Shown one piece after another: positions 51,434-55,329 of a stretch of 55,329 nucleotides of DNA. Numbering within the stretch: the stretch's first letter is position 1; each line of letters begins with the position of its first letter. The notes below the pieces were generated by a model. It saw only the letters and a list, made by a program, of their open reading frames with translations, was not told the DNA's origin and did not search any database. Origin of the DNA: Streptomyces sp. MMG1533 (GTDB lineage Bacteria; Actinomycetota; Actinomycetes; Streptomycetales; Streptomycetaceae); contig NZ_LGDG01000257.1 in the NCBI RefSeq assembly GCF_001279775.1, forward strand, positions 1 to 55,329. The letters are read 5' to 3'. A program made the position numbers and the translations under genes.

Positions 51434-52360
51434 ATGAGTGAGGCGCCGTCGCCGGTGCGGGTGTTCATCTCGTACGCCCACGACGATCAGAAGCATGTCG
51501 ACCGGGTCAGGGATTTCTGGATCTTCCTGCGCTCCTGCGGGATCGACGCCGAACTGGACCTGCCCGCGAACGAACGCCGCCAGGACTGGTCCCTGTGGAT
51601 GCTGCGCGGCATCCGTGACAGCCGGTACGCGCTCGTCGTCGCCTCGCCGCAGTACAAGCGGCGCGCGGAGGGCGACGCGGTGGCGGGCGAGGGCATGGGC
51701 GTGCAGTGGGAGGCCGGGCTGCTGCGAAGACTCGTCTACGAGGATCCGGCCGCGGCTCTGGGCCGGATCGTCCCCGTCGTGCTGCCCGACGGCTCCGCCG
51801 ATGACCTGCCCGCCTGGCTGGGCGGCGCATCCACCTCGCACTACACGGTCGGGGAGTTCACCGTCCCCGGGGCGGAGCCGTTGCTGCGGCTGCTGACCGG
51901 ACAGCCGTACGAGACCGTGCCGGAGCTGGGAGCCGTGCCCGTTCTGGCGCCCCGGGAACAGGCCTTACGGGAGCCGTTGACGCTGCCCGACCCGGTCGTA
52001 TCGACGGCACCGGTCCCGCCTCCGCAACCGCCCCCCGCGACCTTCGTGTTCCCGGAGCAGAAGGCTCTCGTCGATGCCCTCATGGCCTGCGCGGGGATCC
52101 ACGAGCTGGCCGTCCGGCACGAGCTCGTCTTGCTGATGGGCGAGCACCTCGGTCTGGGGCACGCGTTCCCCGTACCCGAGAGCCCGGTCACCCGCACACA
52201 CCTGCGAGCCCTCGTTCGCGGCATCAGCCGGACCTTGACCCGCGACGCAGCCCTGAAGGCCCTGTACGTGGCCCTCGAGGAGATGGTCCCGGACGACGTC
52301 GGCACGGCGGGCGTACGGGCGGTGCTGACCGGGGCCGGACTCGACCTGGGGGAGGAGTGA
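51434..52360 (+). CDS. SEFIR-domain effector with C-terminal helical effector-associated domain
   Basis: 308 residues. The N-terminal SEFIR domain (a TIR relative, about residues 7-140) shows VRVFISYAHDDQKHVDRV, FLRSCGIDAELDLPANERR, QDWSLWM, YALVVASPQYKRRA, GVQWEAGLL and RIVPVVLPDG. TIR-superfamily domains often act as NADases or signalling adaptors. After a Pro linker (VPPPQPPPATF), residues 207-300 form an all-helical domain (EQKALVDALMACAGIHELAVRH, RTHLRALVRGI, ALKALYVALEE) resembling effector-associated domains (EAD) that bring effectors to conflict-system cores. ATG 51434 with GGGGGAGG upstream. The next gene starts at the base after its stop. Confidence 0.85.
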   Translation: MSEAPSPVRVFISYAHDDQKHVDRVRDFWIFLRSCGIDAELDLPANERRQDWSLWMLRGIRDSRYALVVASPQYKRRAEGDAVAGEGMGVQWEAGLLRRLVYEDPAAALGRIVPVVLPDGSADDLPAWLGGASTSHYTVGEFTVPGAEPLLRLLTGQPYETVPELGAVPVLAPREQALREPLTLPDPVVSTAPVPPPQPPPATFVFPEQKALVDALMACAGIHELAVRHELVLLMGEHLGLGHAFPVPESPVTRTHLRALVRGISRTLTRDAALKALYVALEEMVPDDVGTAGVRAVLTGAGLDLGEE

Positions 52361-53983
52361 ATGGTCCGTTGGCGCCCGTGGCGCGGTGAGGGCGCTTCGC
52401 CGCGGGGCGGGGCTCCGATGCGTGGGAAGGCGTGGCGGGAGGAGCGGCTGCTCGCGGCGATCCTGGCCGACATCCCGGGGCTCCAGGCGCGACAGGGCCG
52501 TCTTGACCTGGTCTACGACGTCGGCCCACCGCTCCGGGGTGCGGTACGGGAATTCGATCGGCCCTTCGACCATCTCCGCGAGGTCGTCCGCACCGGCCGT
52601 CGCACCGGCACGCTGGCCGCGCTGCGGGACGTGCTGCTGGATGTCGAGCAGGAGGACGCCGACGCTCACTGGTTCGCCCTCGCGGTCACGGTCCTGACCG
52701 CGCCGGCCGGCCCGCTGTCGCCCGAGTACATGCTGCGTCTCGTCGGCGAAATGCGTGGTCTGCCCCCGGAGTTCGGCGTGAGCACCGTGGCGCGATACGC
52801 GACCGAACGCCGTGGAGCCGGCCGTCCGCTGGACGCCGACTCGCTCCCCGTCGCGCTGCTGCGGCTCTACGACGCACGGGAGGACGCCACGGTCGCCGCG
52901 GGCCCGCGCACGCTGATGCTGCGCTTCCTCGAACTTCTTGCCGAGGAGGCCGGCGCGCACGAGCAGGGGGGCCGGCTCGCCCGTCTGCTGGCTCGAGCCC
53001 CTGGCCGTCGTGGCGTCACCACGGGGCCGGTTGCGGATTCCCCGGGGCAGGCGGATGCCGAGCGACAGGTCATCATCCAGATACGGGTCGAGGAGGTGGG
53101 CCCTCCGGTCGACGAGCATGAGCCGTTCACCGGGCGCAGCTACTTCCTGCGCGGCTTCCACTACGAAGGCGGAGGCGGCGACGGACCCGCGTTCCACTGC
53201 GCGACGGATCCCACCGAGGTCTTCCAGGGCGACGAACTGGAGCGTCGGGGCCGTGAGTTCCTGCTCGCCTGGCGGGAGCAGGCGGATGTCGGCGTGGGCG
53301 CGGACAAGCGGTACGAGTTTCTCCTGCCGGACTCGCTACTCGGTTACCCGGCCGAACTGTGGCCGGGCGGCCCGTCCGGCGTTCCGCTGAGCTACGGCTC
53401 CCGGGTCGTCGTACGGTCCCTGAAGCGCTACGACGACAGCACGATCCACGACCAGTGGGCTCGCCGTTGGGAAGCGCTCGACCGCGACTGCCCGCCCGGC
53501 GACGCACTTGAGCGCATCGGCTGGATGAGCTCCGGCGACGCGAACTCCTGTGACAGGCAGTGGAGTTGCCCCCCGGGAAGGTTTCCGCCCCTGCACCTGA
53601 CCGACGTCGCGGACGTCGAGGACTGGCTGCGGGACCACAAGGACCTGTCCTGTCTTGGCCTGGCCGCCCCGTACGAGCTGCACGACCCCCTCGTCCGAGA
53701 GGCCGTCCGTGACGCACTGATGTACGACGGCATCCCCGTCATGGTCTGGCGGCGCGACGCGGGCGACCCCGGGCTGCTGCTGGACGCGCTCCGCGGCGAC
53801 TGTCCACCCGCCCTGCTGGCCGAACTGCCTGACAGCGTCCTCGGGGCTCGGAAGTACCGGCGCCGAGACCCGCTGAGCGTGGGCAGTCACATCACCCTGC
53901 TCTGGGACGACCCGACGTGCGTCTTCAGGAACCAGAACAGCCAGATGCCCGGCACCCTCGGGGCCGGCGGAGGAGCGGCATGA
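52361..53983 (+). CDS. VMAP-type protein (vWA-MoxR-associated) with N-terminal EAD-like domain
   Basis: 540 residues, cytoplasmic. Residues 25-100 (ERLLAAILADIPGLQARQGRL, FDHLREVVRTGRR, LAALRDVLLDVE) repeat the helical pattern of the SEFIR protein's C-terminal domain, implying a homotypic contact. The middle region (107-210) is helical. The C-terminal part (about 230-525) has the VMAP-C look: VIIQIRVEEVGP, YFLRGFHYEG, RYEFLLPDSLLGYPAELW (near 316-333), YGSRVVVRSLKRY, WARRWEAL and PVMVWRR. VMAP proteins are the central third component of vWA-MoxR ternary systems. It starts directly after the SEFIR stop and overlaps the MoxR start by 4 bp. Assignment is by eye. Confidence 0.78.
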   Translation: MVRWRPWRGEGASPRGGAPMRGKAWREERLLAAILADIPGLQARQGRLDLVYDVGPPLRGAVREFDRPFDHLREVVRTGRRTGTLAALRDVLLDVEQEDADAHWFALAVTVLTAPAGPLSPEYMLRLVGEMRGLPPEFGVSTVARYATERRGAGRPLDADSLPVALLRLYDAREDATVAAGPRTLMLRFLELLAEEAGAHEQGGRLARLLARAPGRRGVTTGPVADSPGQADAERQVIIQIRVEEVGPPVDEHEPFTGRSYFLRGFHYEGGGGDGPAFHCATDPTEVFQGDELERRGREFLLAWREQADVGVGADKRYEFLLPDSLLGYPAELWPGGPSGVPLSYGSRVVVRSLKRYDDSTIHDQWARRWEALDRDCPPGDALERIGWMSSGDANSCDRQWSCPPGRFPPLHLTDVADVEDWLRDHKDLSCLGLAAPYELHDPLVREAVRDALMYDGIPVMVWRRDAGDPGLLLDALRGDCPPALLAELPDSVLGARKYRRRDPLSVGSHITLLWDDPTCVFRNQNSQMPGTLGAGGGAA

Positions 53984-55029
53984 CGCAGACGCAGGACTGG
54001 TGGGTCTACCGGGGCACCGGCACCCCGCACGACGGCATCCGCCGGCTGCCCGGGGCACCGCCCTGGCGAGCCTTCCGGCAGGCCGGCGCGGTCCCCGCCG
54101 AACTGCCCGAACCGCCGGACGCCCCCGACGACGACGCCGTTCAGCGCCACCTCGGCCGGGCCGGCCAGGGCGCCGCGTACCAGGCCGGTGAACGGGAGAT
54201 CCACCTCGTCAACCTTGCCTTGCACCTGCGCCGGCCACTCCTGCTCACGGGCAAGCCCGGCACGGGCAAGTCCACGCTCGCCTACGCGGTCGCGCACGAG
54301 CTGCAGCTGGGACCGGTGTTGAGGTGGGCGGTCACCAGCCGTTCCACGCTCAAGGACGGCTTGTACGAGTACGACGCCGTGGGCCGCCTCTACGACGCCG
54401 GGCTGCGCAACGCCGGCCTGCGCGGCGACCTCGGGGGGCCCGCACCCGAACCGCCCGACATCGGCAAGTACATGTGGCTCGGCCCGCTCGGCACCGCGCT
54501 GCTGCCCTGGAACCGGCCTCGCGTCCTGCTGATCGACGAGATCGACAAGAGCGACATGGACTTCCCCAACGACCTGCTGAACGTCTTCGAGGAGGGCGAG
54601 TTCGTCATCCCCGAACTGGCCCGGCTCGGCAGGAAGCCCCAGAAGGTGATGACCGCCGACCGCCGACGGGTGGAGGTCAGCGGAGGTGAGGTGGCCTGTG
54701 CGGAGTTCCCGTTCGTGGTGCTGACCAGCAACGAGGAGCGGGAGTTCCCCATGGCGTTCCTGCGGCGCTGCATCCGGCTGGAGATCGGGACGCCCGACCC
54801 GGCACGCCTGGCGGGCATCGTCGCGGCCCACCTGGGCGAGCCGGACACCGCGGACGGGGCGCGGGCCGAGCTGATCGCCGAGTTCCTCACCAGGCAACGG
54901 GAGATGGGCGCGCTGGCGAACGACCAGCTGCTCAACGCGCTCCTCATGGCGGAACGGGGGCTGTGGGACGGAGAGAAGGGGCGGGCGTTGCTGCGCGATC
55001 ACTTGCTGCGGCCGTTGGATCGGGGCTGA
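53980..55029 (+). CDS. MoxR-family AAA+ ATPase
   Basis: 349 residues. Walker A LLLTGKPGTGKSTLAY (about 88-103), Walker B RVLLIDEIDKSDMDFPNDLL (about 181), sensor 1 VVLTSNEEREF (about 245), Arg finger region FLRRCIRLEI, and a C-terminal lid helix bundle. The tryptophan-rich N-terminal extension (QTQDWWVYRGTGTPHDGI) is typical of MoxR ATPases in VMAP systems. It would use ATP to remodel the complex or license the effector. ATGA overlap with the VMAP gene; the next gene starts 7 bp after the stop. One transcription unit is expected. Confidence 0.9.
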   Translation: MTQTQDWWVYRGTGTPHDGIRRLPGAPPWRAFRQAGAVPAELPEPPDAPDDDAVQRHLGRAGQGAAYQAGEREIHLVNLALHLRRPLLLTGKPGTGKSTLAYAVAHELQLGPVLRWAVTSRSTLKDGLYEYDAVGRLYDAGLRNAGLRGDLGGPAPEPPDIGKYMWLGPLGTALLPWNRPRVLLIDEIDKSDMDFPNDLLNVFEEGEFVIPELARLGRKPQKVMTADRRRVEVSGGEVACAEFPFVVLTSNEEREFPMAFLRRCIRLEIGTPDPARLAGIVAAHLGEPDTADGARAELIAEFLTRQREMGALANDQLLNALLMAERGLWDGEKGRALLRDHLLRPLDRG

Positions 55030-55036
55030 GGGGGCG

Positions 55037-55329
55037 ATGGCAGGGGGCGGCTGGTTTCGGTCACCGAGGCGTGGGCGTGCGCCGGGCTCCCAGGCTTCGT
55101 CGACAGCCGGGCCGCACGACGACCCGGGCGTGAGGCAGACCGCGCCGGACGACATCCTGCGGGAGGAACTCGCCCGCCTGCTGGACGCGGGCGGCCGCCC
55201 GGACGCGAGCGACGCCCTCGACGTCCTGTGGGTCGCCCGCCTCAGCGGCCTGGAGCCGCTGGACTGGTCACAGATCGGCGACGGCACCGACCCGACGGCA
55301 GGCCTGCCCGCTGCGGACCTGCCGGCGAC
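55037..55329 (+). CDS. SAV_2336-N-terminal-domain-like protein (vWA-component position), 3' end outside window
   Basis: The first 97 codons only. After a basic, disordered start (MAGGGWFRSPRRGRAPGS), the sequence LREELARLLDAGGRPDASDA, LDVLWVARLSGLEPLDW matches the beginning of actinomycete proteins named after SAV_2336, which occupy the last place in SEFIR/VMAP/MoxR operons and go on to other domains. The rest lies beyond the window, so the effector or vWA part cannot be seen. ATG 55037 has GAGGGGG upstream. Confidence 0.7.
   Translation, partial: MAGGGWFRSPRRGRAPGSQASSTAGPHDDPGVRQTAPDDILREELARLLDAGGRPDASDALDVLWVARLSGLEPLDWSQIGDGTDPTAGLPAADLPA

Overview
The window is chromosomal DNA from a Streptomyces or a close actinomycete. 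The evidence is very high GC with G/C-ending codons, frequent GTG starts, TANNNT -10 boxes sitting 6-7 nt in front of start codons (leaderless mRNAs), and marker genes such as pmt, rpfB, tamR/tam, class-E-sortase-type LAETG substrates and a DivIVA/FilP-like coiled coil. From memory (not checked), most of the left and centre follows the gene order of the S. coelicolor SCO3122-SCO3154 core region.

Left part (1-26 kb). A TnpB-like gene runs off the left edge. Then come protein O-mannosyltransferase (pmt, minus), rsmI, a zinc-ribbon protein, tatD, rpfB, rsmA and ispE. A MHYT membrane sensor lies beside a NIT-domain sensor kinase. A secreted subtilisin with a P-domain is divergent from an ABC-F ATPase. 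Two tandem PQQ-like beta-propeller membrane proteins follow, then a LuxR regulator whose receiver has lost its phospho-acceptor Asp. A decayed tnpB relic sits just upstream of the galTEK operon.

Centre (25-41 kb). An acetyltransferase, a LuxR response regulator, and the divergent tamR / tam-VOC locus with three tandem 15-bp operator units. A RelE/YefM toxin-antitoxin pair, a fatty-acid desaturase coupled to its TetR regulator (two tandem 15-bp operator units), ppc, a sortase substrate and a small membrane protein. A 25-bp x5 minisatellite has grown over the 3' end of pth. Then rplY, prs, glmU, a tRNA-Gln(TTG) with an unusual accessory gene beside it, and an orphan NarL-type sensor kinase.

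Right part (41.7-55.3 kb) is the accessory and most interesting zone. First is a cytoplasmic toxin/immunity-like cluster: SUKH-3 protein and YwqJ-type deaminase on the minus strand; on the plus strand a WHH-nuclease/SUKH fusion and a 949-residue Imm35 / Pro-Gly-Ala-rich / deaminase-like / SUKH-4 fusion. After a coiled-coil gene, a solute symporter with its DUF485 partner and an NAD(P)-binding protein, the window ends in a compact operon: SEFIR (TIR-like) effector, VMAP-type protein, MoxR AAA ATPase, and the start of a SAV_2336-N-terminal-like gene. I read this as a vWA-MoxR-VMAP-type NTP-dependent conflict (defence) system with a SEFIR effector, tied together by a helical domain that appears both in the effector and at the N-terminus of the VMAP protein. 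It is cut by the right edge.

There are no rRNA genes, CRISPR array, origin, integrase or natural-product cluster in the window. All family assignments are read by eye from the sequence; no database search was run.
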